Shown here: piece by piece, positions 33,846 to 43,251 of the stretch
Numbering within the stretch: position 1 is the first letter of the stretch
How the letters are laid out: each line of letters opens with the position of its first letter
Source: Chryseobacterium mulctrae
Lineage (GTDB): Bacteria; Bacteroidota; Bacteroidia; Flavobacteriales; Weeksellaceae
Reading direction: 5' to 3'
NCBI RefSeq assembly: GCF_006175945.1
Contig: NZ_VAJL01000001.1
Location: forward strand, 2,294,001 to 2,358,000
DNA: 64,000 bases
Made by a program: the position numbers and the translations under genes
The notes under the pieces: generated by a model
Database searches by the model: none
Told to the model about the DNA's origin: nothing
The model's input: the letters and a program-made list of their open reading frames with translations, nothing else

Positions 33846-34781
33846 ATGAAAAATATATTTTCAATACTATTTGTTGCTGTTTTTGCTTTTGCAAACGCAC
33901 AAGAATCAAAAGAAAGCTCAAACCGCTTTTTTTACGAACTTACCTTTAAGCCAAAACAAGATTCTGCTAAGGTTGATAAAGTAATTACAGTACTTGATAT
34001 TACAGATAAAAACAGATCTGTTTATCAGGATTACACTGTGATCTCTCAAGATTCTATTACAAAAGTAGAAATGGAAGCAATGCAAAAAGCAGGAGTTTAT
34101 AAGGATCTTTCAAAATCACTTAAAACACCAAAATTTTCTGCAAGAATCCACAAATTTTATCCAAGTATGAAAATTGAGTATGTCGATAAAGTGGCGAATG
34201 GAATTACTCCGGTAAATATTGCTTATACAGAAGATTTGAAACTTAATTGGAAAATCTCAAACGAAAAGCAAAAAATTGGTGAATACAACACGCAAAAAGC
34301 AACTGCCCAATATGGAGGAAGAACTTGGACGGCTTGGTTTTCTTCAGACATTCCTTTTCAGGACGGCCCATATAAATTCAATGGACTTCCTGGTTTAATT
34401 GTAAAAATTGAAGATGCCGACAAAAATTATTCTTGGGTATTACAAGGAAATAAAAAAATAAAAGAATATAACGAGTTTTCTTATATCGAAAGCCTAATGC
34501 AAGCAACGGGTGGTAAACCAAAAGAATTGACGAGAGAAAAATTTGATAAGACTTTTAATGACTTCAAAAAAGATCCTTTTGCTTCTGTAAGACCGATGAT
34601 GACCCAGGAAATAATGTCTAGACCAATGCCGGGAACTGATGGTACAATAGGAGATATGATGAAAAAGCAGGAGAAAATGTATAAAGATTTTTATAATGCA
34701 AATGATAACCCTATAGAAAAACCAAATTCTGTAAGTGTTGGAAATCTTGAAAAAGTAGGTAAAGAAAAAGACAAAAAATAA
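33846..34781 (+). CDS. GLPGLI-family secreted protein
   Basis: A 311-residue secreted protein with a signal peptide (residues 1-18, ending ANA) and the name-giving motif FNGLPGLIVKIED (about residues 178-190) preceded by WTAWFSSDIPFQDGPY. GLPGLI proteins are abundant in Bacteroidota next to outer-membrane beta-barrel genes like the one at 30410, and their function is unknown. The upstream region shares TGTAACAAAAAACA (33797-33810) with the region before 30410, suggesting joint expression even though the DinB gene lies between on the other strand. Confidence 0.9.
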   Translation: MKNIFSILFVAVFAFANAQESKESSNRFFYELTFKPKQDSAKVDKVITVLDITDKNRSVYQDYTVISQDSITKVEMEAMQKAGVYKDLSKSLKTPKFSARIHKFYPSMKIEYVDKVANGITPVNIAYTEDLKLNWKISNEKQKIGEYNTQKATAQYGGRTWTAWFSSDIPFQDGPYKFNGLPGLIVKIEDADKNYSWVLQGNKKIKEYNEFSYIESLMQATGGKPKELTREKFDKTFNDFKKDPFASVRPMMTQEIMSRPMPGTDGTIGDMMKKQEKMYKDFYNANDNPIEKPNSVSVGNLEKVGKEKDKK

Positions 34782-34810
34782 GATCCTTATCAACTAAATT
34801 ATATTTAAAA

Positions 34811-34847
34811 TAAACCCAGATGCAGTGATGTGTTTGGGTTTTTTGTA
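34811..34847 (+). terminator. Terminator of the GLPGLI gene
   Basis: AAACCCA and TGGGTTT arms surround a partly paired loop, followed by a T run. Confidence 0.6.
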
Positions 34848-34900
34848 TCATATGATTGAAAATAATTTAAATCTAACTGCCTTTAAATATGAAAACTAAC

Positions 34901-34933
34901 GTTATTTAGATTAAATTTAAATAACTATATTTG
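34901..34933 (+). promoter_or_regulatory. feoAB promoter with metalloregulator-like operator
   Basis: The -7 element is TATATTTG (34926-34933). Just upstream lies an inverted repeat GTTATTTA...TAAATAAC (34901-34925), whose core TTTAGATT-A-AATTTAAA (34905-34921) has dyad symmetry and resembles DtxR/IdeR-family operators. A bound iron-loaded repressor would cover the promoter. Confidence 0.6.
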
Positions 34934-34954
34934 CAGTCACAAAAAATTAGGGTC

Positions 34955-35221
34955 TTGAAGGATATTCAATTACATACATTAAGCAGCTTTCCAAAAAATA
35001 AAATTGGGAAAATAGTAGACTATGATAATGATAACCTAAAAATGCCGACCAAAATTATAGAAATGGGGCTTCTTCCCGAGACTCTGTTTAAAATTCTTTA
35101 TCAGGCACCGTTTAACGGCCCCCTTTACATTGAATTTGGCGATGAAAAAAGCCGTATTGCTTTGCGTAAAGAAGAAGGAGATTTCATCATTGTAGAAGAA
35201 TTGATTAATGCAGGAAAATAA
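34955..35221 (+). CDS. feoA: FeoA-family ferrous iron transport protein
   Basis: An 88-residue SH3-like FeoA. I choose TTG 34955, because a TTG further upstream at 34931 lies inside the -7 promoter element and could not be translated. Protein features are GKIVDYDN near residue 20, IIEMGLLPETLFKILYQAPFNGPLYIEF and RIALRKEEGDFIIVEE. FeoA binds FeoB and modulates Fe2+ uptake. Its end overlaps the feoB start by 14 bases, so the two are translationally coupled. Confidence 0.9.
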   Translation: MKDIQLHTLSSFPKNKIGKIVDYDNDNLKMPTKIIEMGLLPETLFKILYQAPFNGPLYIEFGDEKSRIALRKEEGDFIIVEELINAGK

Positions 35222-37193
35222 TAAAAAACAGATACTCTTAGTAGGAAACCCGAATGTAGGAAAATCAACCGTTTTTAACGCTTTATCAAACAAAAAGCAG
35301 AAAACGGGAAACTATGCAGGTGTTACAGTATCAAGTCATTCAGGGAATTATTCTTATAAAAACGAAGGAGTTGAAATTGTAGATCTTCCCGGATCTTACA
35401 GTATTTATCCGAGTTCTGAGGATGAGGCAATTTTTTCTAAATTTCTTATTGACGGACAAAAAAACTATTCCGGAGTCGTTTATATTTTGGAAGCATTAAG
35501 CATTAAAAGAGGTCTTTTGTTATTTCAGCAGATTCAGGATCTGGGAATTCCGATGATTTTGGTTTTAAATCAAATTGATCAGGCGGAAAGAAGAGGAATT
35601 CACATTGATGTTGAAAAACTGTCTCAGGCATTGAATATTAAAGTTATTCAGACCAATGCAAAAGAACAGATAGGAATAGAAGCAATTAAAGAAGCTGTTT
35701 TCACTAATGATTTTGTGACTTCTGAAAAGCCGAGTTTTGAAATTCCTGCCGAGCATAAAAATCTTCTTGATAAAAACTCAGAGAATGAGTATCAATCTTG
35801 GATTAATTTTACGCTTGGAAAAAACTCAGATTCAGAATCAAAAAATATAATTCCGAAAAGATTACAGGTTCAGGAAACGGTAAGACGTTATCAGAATGTT
35901 GACAAGATTTTAGCGGATGTTATTACTAAAAAAGCTCAGTTTAAAGAACTTTTAACCGAGAAATTAGACAAAGTTCTTGTTCATAAATTCTGGGGATATG
36001 TAGTTTTCTTGTTTATTCTTTTAATTATTTTCCAGTGTGTTTACTTTTTGGCAGAATATCCGATGAACTGGATCGACGAAGCTTTTGCTTGGCTTTCTAG
36101 TTTTGCAGGAGAACATCTTCCGGAAGGACCAATTAATTCTTTGGTTTCACAAGGAATTGTTCCTGGTTTAGGAGGAATTATCATCTTTGCACCACAAATC
36201 GGAATTCTTCTGTATTTTCTTTATTTACTTGAAGATTCAGGTTATATGGCAAGAGTTGTTTTCCTGATGGACAGAATTTTAAGACCATTTGGATTAAACG
36301 GAAAAAGTATTGTTCCATTGGTTTCAGGTACAGCTTGTGCAATTCCTGCGGTAATTTCAACCAGAAATATTGAAAATTTAAAGGAAAGATTACTCACGAT
36401 TTTGGTAACACCGTTTATGACTTGTTCTGCAAGACTTCCGGTTTACAGTATTATTATTGGCTTAATTATTTCTGATGCCACAATTTTTGGAATTCAATAC
36501 AAAGCTTTGGTACTTTTAGGAATGTATCTTTTAGGCTTTTTTGTAGCTCTATTATCGGCTGCAATTCTTAAAAACTTCATTAAAGAAGATGGTAAAACTT
36601 ATCTTGTGATGGACTTACCGACGTATAAAAAACCTCTTTTCGGATACGATTTTAAACTGGTTTTAGGAAAAGTTTGGGATTTCATTACCGGAGCCGGAAA
36701 GATTATCTTTATTGTAAGTATTATTATTTGGGTATTAAGTTATTTCGGTCCGAAACAAAATCCAAGTGAAATAGTTGCAAGCGATGTTCATCTAGATCAT
36801 TCTTATCTGGCTAAAATGGGTAAAGCTATTGAACCTGCAATTGCGCCGCTTGGTTATGATTGGAAAATGGGAGTGGGAATTCTTACGAGTTTCGTAGCCA
36901 GAGAAGTTTTTGTAGGAACAATGTCTACTTTATACAGTTTGGATGACGATGCTCCGGAAGGAAAAGTAATCGATAAAATGAGACACGATATCAAACCGAA
37001 TGGCGAAAAAGTCTTCAATTTTGCTACAGGGGTTTCGGTGTTGTTGTTTTACGCATTTGCAATGCAGTGTGTTTCTACACTTGCAGTAGTCTACAGAGAA
37101 ACCAAAAGCTGGAAATGGACTGGCTTTCAGGTGGCAATGATGACCGGTTTGGCATATTTTGTGTCGTTGATAGCTTATCAAATTTTAAAGTAA
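35208..37193 (+). CDS. feoB: Ferrous iron transporter FeoB
   Basis: A 661-residue FeoB. The cytoplasmic G-domain carries GNPNVGKST (G1, residues 13-21), DLPGSYS (G3, about residue 59) and NQID (G4, about residue 121). A spacer follows, then two Gate repeats with about eight or more membrane helices. Conserved pore Cys residues appear in SGTACAIPAV (about residue 390) and MTCSARLPVY (about residue 404). It imports Fe2+ across the inner membrane with GTP-linked gating. It is shorter than E. coli FeoB, as is usual in Bacteroidota. Confidence 0.97.
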   Translation: MQENNKKQILLVGNPNVGKSTVFNALSNKKQKTGNYAGVTVSSHSGNYSYKNEGVEIVDLPGSYSIYPSSEDEAIFSKFLIDGQKNYSGVVYILEALSIKRGLLLFQQIQDLGIPMILVLNQIDQAERRGIHIDVEKLSQALNIKVIQTNAKEQIGIEAIKEAVFTNDFVTSEKPSFEIPAEHKNLLDKNSENEYQSWINFTLGKNSDSESKNIIPKRLQVQETVRRYQNVDKILADVITKKAQFKELLTEKLDKVLVHKFWGYVVFLFILLIIFQCVYFLAEYPMNWIDEAFAWLSSFAGEHLPEGPINSLVSQGIVPGLGGIIIFAPQIGILLYFLYLLEDSGYMARVVFLMDRILRPFGLNGKSIVPLVSGTACAIPAVISTRNIENLKERLLTILVTPFMTCSARLPVYSIIIGLIISDATIFGIQYKALVLLGMYLLGFFVALLSAAILKNFIKEDGKTYLVMDLPTYKKPLFGYDFKLVLGKVWDFITGAGKIIFIVSIIIWVLSYFGPKQNPSEIVASDVHLDHSYLAKMGKAIEPAIAPLGYDWKMGVGILTSFVAREVFVGTMSTLYSLDDDAPEGKVIDKMRHDIKPNGEKVFNFATGVSVLLFYAFAMQCVSTLAVVYRETKSWKWTGFQVAMMTGLAYFVSLIAYQILK

Positions 37194-37194
37194 A

Positions 37195-37347
37195 ATGGAT
37201 TCTTCATTAATTTTTCAATATATCATTATTGCGCTTTTGGTGCTTTTTGCTTGTTATTCTTTGTATAGATTTATCAGGAAAAATTTTTCGCCAAAGAAAT
37301 TCAGTTCCAAAAGATCTGGGTGCGATAAAGATTGCGGATGTTCTTAG
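37195..37347 (+). CDS. FeoB-associated Cys-rich membrane protein
   Basis: A 50-residue protein starting one base after the feoB stop. It has one membrane helix (about residues 6-24, FQYIIIALLVLFACYSLYRF) and a basic linker, and it ends with a Cys cluster GCDKDCGCS. This is the usual small 'FeoB-associated Cys-rich' protein that follows feoB in Bacteroidota and may take the place of FeoC or hand over iron. Too short for standard ORF cutoffs but well supported by position and Cys pattern. Confidence 0.85.
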   Translation: MDSSLIFQYIIIALLVLFACYSLYRFIRKNFSPKKFSSKRSGCDKDCGCS

Positions 37348-37396
37348 AAATGTAAATTATTTGTAGTAATTTCATTTCTTAAAACTAAATCTCAAT

Positions 37397-38419
37397 TTGA
37401 ATTCAAAAGCAGTCTCTGTTTTTTTTCTTTGTCTGTCTGGTTTTTATTCAAAAGCACAAACAGATAGCACAAAAATAAAGTCTTACGCAGATCAGGTAAT
37501 GATTCGTGTAAACTTTGATACGAATATAGAAAACTATACTTTTTCTGAAGGTGGCGAAGAAAATTTAAATCAAACCATACTTTCTATCAATAACAAGACA
37601 AAAGCTTCCTTGTCTATTGATTACAGGATTATAAGTGCTACTTTGTCTTTTGCACCTCGATTTTTCCCCGGAAATAATGACAACGAAAGAAAAGGAAACA
37701 GTTCTTATACCGATTTCAGTTTTAGATTTTTTCCAAATAGGTTTATACAGGCTGCGTATTATAAAAATGTAGAAGGGTTTTATATCGAAAATATGCAGGA
37801 TCTTATTCCGGGTTGGCAAAAAGACAGAGATCCTTACATTAAATTTCCTGATTTAAGAGTTCAGACTTTTGGTGGGTCTACAGCGTATATTTTAAAGAAA
37901 GATTTTTCATTAAAAAGCCTTTATACACAAGGTGAATGGCAAAAAAACAGCAAAGGAAGCTGGGTTCCGTTTTTAGATTATGACTTTACAGTTTTCAGAA
38001 ATACTATTAATGGTTTGAAAAGTAAAGAATATCAGTATAATTTCGGGGCAAACATCGGATATTTTTACAACTGGGTGATTGCCGAAAAAGTGAATATTGC
38101 TCCGTTTTTAACTGTAGGTTTTGGTGGAAAATTTACAAGCTTTAAAGATACTTTAGATAATGGAACAAGAGGACCCAAACAAAATGAGCAATATGTAACA
38201 GTAAAAAGTTCAGGAGGTTTGCATATAGGATACAATTCTGACCGTTTCCTTTTTGGCGGGAAAATTAATTTTAATGCAACAGCTTATGACGAAAAAGAAA
38301 ATTCTACGGTAGAAAATAATAATACTTATGGGCTTCTGTACATCGGTTATCGCTTTCCACCTCCAAAAGTGGTAGAAAGAAATTATAATAAAATTCAGAA
38401 AAAAATTCCGCTACTCTGA
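37397..38419 (+). CDS. DUF4421 outer-membrane protein
   Basis: A 340-residue protein with a signal peptide (about residues 1-20, ending SKA) and a beta-barrel-like body of alternating aromatic strands, typical of DUF4421. The region SYADQVMIRVNFDTNIENYTF (about residues 29-49) is the usual mature start. The start codon is TTG 37397. It is about 50 bases after the feo unit and may be cotranscribed, but no role in iron uptake is known. It ends with a polar FNATAYDEKE...LYIGYRFPPPKVVE segment. Confidence 0.75.
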   Translation: MNSKAVSVFFLCLSGFYSKAQTDSTKIKSYADQVMIRVNFDTNIENYTFSEGGEENLNQTILSINNKTKASLSIDYRIISATLSFAPRFFPGNNDNERKGNSSYTDFSFRFFPNRFIQAAYYKNVEGFYIENMQDLIPGWQKDRDPYIKFPDLRVQTFGGSTAYILKKDFSLKSLYTQGEWQKNSKGSWVPFLDYDFTVFRNTINGLKSKEYQYNFGANIGYFYNWVIAEKVNIAPFLTVGFGGKFTSFKDTLDNGTRGPKQNEQYVTVKSSGGLHIGYNSDRFLFGGKINFNATAYDEKENSTVENNNTYGLLYIGYRFPPPKVVERNYNKIQKKIPLL

Positions 38420-38548
38420 GTTAACTGTCTTTTCAGTATCTTTGCAAACGGAAAATTTAAACTAAAAATAATCTATACTTTTTGAATTATTAGAATTAAA
38501 GATGCACTTTGCATCGTGTTAATAATCAGAAAATTAAAAATATAAAAG

Positions 38549-39931
38549 ATGTCATTAATAAAAAGTATTTCGGGAATTCGCGGAACGATTGGTGGAAAAG
38601 TTGGTGATAATTTAACACCGCTTGATGTTGTAAAATTTGCTTCTGCTTTCGGAACCTGGCTTCAGAACAATAAAAATAAAAAAGACTTAACCCTGATTAT
38701 TGGTCGTGATGCGAGAATTTCCGGCTCGATGGTCAATTCTTTAGTAACAGCAACGTTACAGGGATTGGGAATTAATGTGGTTGATTTAGGACTTTCTACA
38801 ACTCCTACTGTTGAGGTAATGGTTCCTGAATTAAACGCAGATGGTGGAATTATCTTAACGGCTTCTCACAATCCCAAACAATGGAATGCATTGAAGTTAT
38901 TAAATGAAAAAGGAGAATTCATCAACGGAGAAAACGGTGCTGAAGTTTTAGCTTTGGCTGAAAGCGAAGATTTCAACTATGCTGAAGTTGATGATTTAGG
39001 TCAGTATGAAACCAGAGAAGATGCTTTTGATATTCACATTCAGAAGATTCTTGATTTGCCGATGATTGATGTAAAAGCAATTAAAGCTAAAAAATATAAA
39101 ATCGTCTTAGATGCTGTAAATTCTACAGGCGGAATTGCAATTCCTATGCTTTTGGATCAATTAGGTTGCGAAACAATTAAATTATACTGCGAACCAAACG
39201 GACAGTTTCCTCACAATCCTGAACCGTTGAAAGAGCATTTAGGAGATATTTGTGAACTGGTAAAGAAAGAAAATGCAGATTTTGGCGTTGTTGTAGACCC
39301 GGATGTAGACAGATTGGCTTTGGTTGATGAAACTGGAGAAATGTTTGGTGAAGAATATACTTTGGTTGCCGTTGCAGATTATTTATTGAAAAATAAAAAT
39401 GGTGTGGCGATTTCAAACCTTTCTTCAAGCCGTGCTTTAAGAGATGTTGCGCAGACTCACAATTCAGAATACTTTGCAAGTGCAGTAGGAGAGGTGAATG
39501 TGGTGAATTTAATGAAAGAAAAAAATGCTGTAATTGGAGGTGAAGGAAACGGTGGAATTATCTATCCTGATCTTCATTACGGAAGAGATTCTTTGGTAGG
39601 AGTTGCTTTGTTTTTAACGCATTTGGCAAAAGAAAACAAAACGGTTTCCGAACTGAGAGCTGGCTATCCAAGCTATTTTATGGGTAAAAAGAAAATTGAG
39701 CTGACTCCGGAAATTAATGTGGATGATCTTTTAACTAAAATGGAAAAAGAATATCAAAATGAAGAGGTTTCTACAGTTGACGGCGTAAAAATAGATTTTG
39801 AAAACAATTGGGTTCACCTTCGTAAATCGAATACAGAACCGATTATCAGAATTTATACAGAGGCTAAATCTCAGGAAGAAGCCGATAAATTGGGTGATGA
39901 TATGATCGCAAAGATCAAAAGTTTGATTTAA
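38549..39931 (+). CDS. glmM: Phosphoglucosamine mutase/phosphohexomutase
   Basis: A 460-residue alpha-D-phosphohexomutase with four domains: the phosphoserine loop TASHNPKQWNALK (about residues 107-119), metal loop DPDVDRLALVD (about residues 250-260), sugar-binding GEGNGGIIYP (about residues 331-340) and the phosphate-binding SNTEPIIRIYTEA near the C-terminus. It converts glucosamine-6-phosphate to glucosamine-1-phosphate for UDP-GlcNAc, or acts as a phosphomannomutase/phosphoglucomutase. The motifs cannot fully separate these. Confidence 0.88.
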   Translation: MSLIKSISGIRGTIGGKVGDNLTPLDVVKFASAFGTWLQNNKNKKDLTLIIGRDARISGSMVNSLVTATLQGLGINVVDLGLSTTPTVEVMVPELNADGGIILTASHNPKQWNALKLLNEKGEFINGENGAEVLALAESEDFNYAEVDDLGQYETREDAFDIHIQKILDLPMIDVKAIKAKKYKIVLDAVNSTGGIAIPMLLDQLGCETIKLYCEPNGQFPHNPEPLKEHLGDICELVKKENADFGVVVDPDVDRLALVDETGEMFGEEYTLVAVADYLLKNKNGVAISNLSSSRALRDVAQTHNSEYFASAVGEVNVVNLMKEKNAVIGGEGNGGIIYPDLHYGRDSLVGVALFLTHLAKENKTVSELRAGYPSYFMGKKKIELTPEINVDDLLTKMEKEYQNEEVSTVDGVKIDFENNWVHLRKSNTEPIIRIYTEAKSQEEADKLGDDMIAKIKSLI

Positions 39932-40051
39932 TATTCAAACTAAATTCATCATTTTAAAAAAATTATTTATTAACTTTATAGTAATAAGATTTTCAGAAGC
40001 GAGTATTTGTACATCTCATATCTCTGGTCTTAAATCTTAAACTCGTTTATA

Positions 40052-41434
40052 TTGGAAGAATATTTTGGAAATGAACTGGTAAAAAAGTTCGAAGAAATGA
40101 TGGAAAATAATGATGAATTCTACTTCGATACAGAAGAGTTAGAAGACATTATTGTTTATTATTTGGAGCTTGGAGACTTTAATTATGCCGATATGGCGGT
40201 TAATTTTGGTCTGAAACTCCATCCCAATTCTTTAGAAATCAAGATTAAAAAGCTGGAGGTTCTTTTAGAATGGGAAGATTATAATATGGCAAAAGAATTA
40301 ATCAACGAGTTAAAAGGTTCTTCTATGGAGAATACAGACTTTTTGGTTTGCTATGCCAAATATTATTCGAATTTAGGAAATCCTAAAAGATCCATCGAAA
40401 TCTGCAAAAAAGCCCTAGAACTGAAGGAAGAAGAAAACTTCCTCAATAACTTTATTGCAGACGAATATGTGAATCTTGGAGATCCTTTTAACGCTCTTAA
40501 ACATTATCAGCAAGCACTCAAAGAAGATCCGATGGATGAATATTCTTTGGAAAACGCTATGGTGTGCTTTAATGATTTGAATAAGAGTGAGGAAGCGATA
40601 GCTTTTCTGAACGGTTATCTTGATGATTTCCCGTATTCAGAAATTGCATGGAGCGAGTATGGGCAATATTATTTCAATAGAAAAAATTACGAAGAAGCCA
40701 TCAAAGGTTTCGATTATATGTTGGCAATCAATTCCAGCGCAGTTGGAGTTTATGCGAGCAAAGCAGCTTGTTATGAAGCTTTAAATCAGTATAATAAAGC
40801 GATTGAAGTATACGAAGAAATGTTGGAGTTGGAATATACAAAAGCATTTACTTTTTATAAAATCGGATTGTGTCACAAAGCTTTAAAACAGCCGATCATT
40901 GCTTTAAATGCTTTTCAGAAATCATTAAGAGAAGATCCTCAGTTTTATCTTGCGATGATGGAGCAGTCTTATCTTTATGAAGAAATGGGCGGAATGCCTG
41001 AAGCTTTACATTTTGCAAGAGAAGCGACATTGTTAAATGACAGCAACCTGGATTATCAGAAAAGACTGGCGTTTTTGTTCATCGATTCCGGTAAATTTGA
41101 AGAAAGCCTTTCTTGTTTGAAAAAACTGGTAGATGCTGAACCTTCAAGGTTTTACAATTGGTATGCCTATTCTGAAGTTTTGATGTTGGTGGGTGAATAT
41201 GAAGAAGCTGTTACAGTTTTAAATTTGGCCTTGAAGCATCATTACAGAGCAGAGTTGTTTTATCAGTTGAGTAACTGTAATTTTATTCTAAATAATAAAG
41301 AAGAAGGTATTGAATCTTTGGAAAAGGCTTTGGAGCTAGATCCTTCATTGATTACAGATATGCAGAAAAAATATCCGTATATCAAAGACGAGGTGAAGAA
41401 AGCTAAAGCAAAGGTTAAAAAGAAGAATTTATAA
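40052..41434 (+). CDS. TPR-repeat protein
   Basis: A 460-residue soluble protein made of about eleven tetratricopeptide repeats. Recognisable units include NLGDPFNALKHYQQALKEDP and YNKAIEVYEEMLELEYTKAF, each with the W/L-G-Y-A-F-A-P pattern. There is no signal peptide, and the C-terminus is lysine-rich. The start is TTG 40052. Such cytoplasmic TPR proteins are conserved in Flavobacteriia, but the partner is unknown. It is followed by a terminator hairpin at 41510. Confidence 0.8.
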   Translation: MEEYFGNELVKKFEEMMENNDEFYFDTEELEDIIVYYLELGDFNYADMAVNFGLKLHPNSLEIKIKKLEVLLEWEDYNMAKELINELKGSSMENTDFLVCYAKYYSNLGNPKRSIEICKKALELKEEENFLNNFIADEYVNLGDPFNALKHYQQALKEDPMDEYSLENAMVCFNDLNKSEEAIAFLNGYLDDFPYSEIAWSEYGQYYFNRKNYEEAIKGFDYMLAINSSAVGVYASKAACYEALNQYNKAIEVYEEMLELEYTKAFTFYKIGLCHKALKQPIIALNAFQKSLREDPQFYLAMMEQSYLYEEMGGMPEALHFAREATLLNDSNLDYQKRLAFLFIDSGKFEESLSCLKKLVDAEPSRFYNWYAYSEVLMLVGEYEEAVTVLNLALKHHYRAELFYQLSNCNFILNNKEEGIESLEKALELDPSLITDMQKKYPYIKDEVKKAKAKVKKKNL

Positions 41435-41509
41435 GCTTGATGTTGGGCGATGGAAGTTAGAAGTTTTCAATCTTCTTGAAATCAATTTTCAACATTTAAT
41501 TAAAATAAG

Positions 41510-41538
41510 AAAATCCTGCAGTGATGCGGGATTTTTTT
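41510..41538 (+). terminator. Terminator of the TPR gene
   Basis: AAATCCTGCA and TGCGGGATTT form a hairpin followed by seven T. Confidence 0.65.
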
Positions 41539-41547
41539 GAATCTTCT

Positions 41548-41625
41548 TTCTTTGCTGAGTGAAACGTCTTTGCGAACGAAAAATATTTTCAATAGCAAAA
41601 AAAACTTTGCGGACTTTGCGTTAAA
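41548..41625 (+). repeat. Dispersed intergenic repeat, copy 3
   Basis: It contains GAGTGAAACGTCTTTGCGAAC and CTTTGCGGACTTTGCGTTAAA, the same two blocks as the copies at 15996 and 16601. Confidence 0.7.
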
Positions 41626-41667
41626 TTAATTTTAAAGATTAAATGAGCAATAGGAAAGTTATATCGG

Positions 41668-42552
41668 CTATTTTTTTACCGCTGTTTTGGCTCTTAAAAA
41701 GATTAAACCGGCAATAATGATACTTGTTCCAGCAAATTGCAAAGTCGTTAGTTTTTCACCGTCTAAAACGCCCCAAATAATAGCAACAATCGGCATCAGC
41801 AAAGTAACAGTTGATGCAAAAAGTGGAGTGGATACTTTTAATAATCGATAATTCATCATCATAGCCAATCCGGTTCCGAAAACAGAAAGTAAGCTTACAA
41901 ACCCTAATCCGATCATATTTTCTTTGCTGAAAGTGAATTCAGAAACAAAACCCGTAGAAAGTAAAGCAATTACTGAAGGTAAAAACAAAACGAAAGAAAA
42001 TACAAATGCCGATAAAATGGTAGATGAAACATCCATTAACTTTGATTTTACAGTCGTTGTACTCATTGCATAACACAATGTTGCCAAAAGAAGTAAAAGA
42101 ATGGGAAATATTTTAAATTGAGTACTGTCGTCTCCCCCAAAAGCAAGCAGGCAAACTCCGGTAAAGCTTATAAAAACTCCGGTCATCTGTCTTCTTGTGG
42201 TTTCAAATTTCCAAACTAATGCGCCTACAATAATGACGAAAATCGGCATCATAGAATTGATGATTCCTGCGATGCTGCTGCTGATTTCTGTTTCGGCAAT
42301 AGGAAATAAGAACATCGGGATAAAATTCCCTGTAAAAGCTGCTAAAATAAGCCATTTCAAATGTTTCTTTGGGAAAAGCTTGTACTTTGAAATAGCGACG
42401 GGCATTAAGATAATTCCGGCAATTAAAACTCTTAAAGCTCCTACCTGATAAGGGCTGAAATGTTCTAAGGATTTTTTAATTAAAATAAATGAAGAGCCCC
42501 AAATGACACTTAGTAAAATCAGAAGAAGCCATTTTTCTTTATCTGCGTTCAT
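41668..42552 (-). CDS. EamA-family DMT transporter
   Basis: A 294-residue inner-membrane protein with ten predicted helices in two EamA halves. The first opens with VIWGSSFILIKKSLEHFSP, and the second contains SKLMDVSSTILSAFVFSF and the late PLFASTVTLLMPIVAIIWG. EamA proteins of the drug/metabolite transporter superfamily export amino acids, nucleobases or other metabolites, so the substrate is open. It overlaps the aat gene start-to-end by 14 bases, indicating cotranscription. Confidence 0.88.
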   Translation of the reverse strand: MNADKEKWLLLILLSVIWGSSFILIKKSLEHFSPYQVGALRVLIAGIILMPVAISKYKLFPKKHLKWLILAAFTGNFIPMFLFPIAETEISSSIAGIINSMMPIFVIIVGALVWKFETTRRQMTGVFISFTGVCLLAFGGDDSTQFKIFPILLLLLATLCYAMSTTTVKSKLMDVSSTILSAFVFSFVLFLPSVIALLSTGFVSEFTFSKENMIGLGFVSLLSVFGTGLAMMMNYRLLKVSTPLFASTVTLLMPIVAIIWGVLDGEKLTTLQFAGTSIIIAGLIFLRAKTAVKK

Positions 42553-43192
42553 TGTTTTGGTGTAAAATTTTTAAAAAATCTTCTTTAGGAATCATTCTCG
42601 CACCCAGACTTTCCAGATGTTCGGTGTGAGATTGGCAGTCAATCAGTTCAAAATCGTCTTGGTGGGTTTCTATAAAATGAATAAATCCTGCTTTGGAAGC
42701 ATTGCTCACCTTTGCAAACATACTTTCACCACAAAAAACTTTCCCGATTTGTATGCCGTAAAGCCCGCCAACGAGCTCATTATTTTGCCAAACTTCTACG
42801 CTTCGGGCAAACCCATAACGGTGAAGGGTGTTAAAAGTTTCCATCAGTTCATCAGAAAGCCAGGTTCCTTCCTGTCCTTTACGGTTGATTTCGCGACAGT
42901 TTTTTATCACTTCTCTGAAGTTCTTGTTTTCGGTAATGGTAAAAACTTTTTTATCTAAAATTTTTCTCATCGATTTCGAAACTTTCAACTCTTCAGGAAA
43001 AAGCACAAATCTGGGATCAGGGCACCACCAAAGAATTTCCTCACCGGGATTAAACCAAGGGAAAATACCATTCTGATAAGCAAACCAGATTCTTTCTACA
43101 GATAGATCACCACCGAAAGCGATGATGCCTTCGTGACCGTCATACTGTGCAGGATCGGGAAATGATATTTCGTTTTCGTCTAATCGAACCAT
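42539..43192 (-). CDS. aat: Leucyl/phenylalanyl-tRNA--protein transferase
   Basis: A 217-residue Aat of normal length. FPDPAQYDGHEGIIAFGGDLS, AYQNGIFPWFNPGEEILWWCPDPR and the late VGGLYGIQIGKVFCGESMF core are textbook for the family. I start at ATG 43192 (VRLDENEISFPDP); nine extra upstream residues are unlikely. The enzyme adds Leu or Phe from tRNA to N-terminal Arg/Lys, marking proteins for ClpS/ClpAP. Confidence 0.95.
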   Translation of the reverse strand: MVRLDENEISFPDPAQYDGHEGIIAFGGDLSVERIWFAYQNGIFPWFNPGEEILWWCPDPRFVLFPEELKVSKSMRKILDKKVFTITENKNFREVIKNCREINRKGQEGTWLSDELMETFNTLHRYGFARSVEVWQNNELVGGLYGIQIGKVFCGESMFAKVSNASKAGFIHFIETHQDDFELIDCQSHTEHLESLGARMIPKEDFLKILHQNNERR

Positions 43193-43251
43193 TATGAGAA
43201 AAAAAATCCCACTTTTCAAAAAGCAGGATTAGTATTTGATTTTATTTCTGA

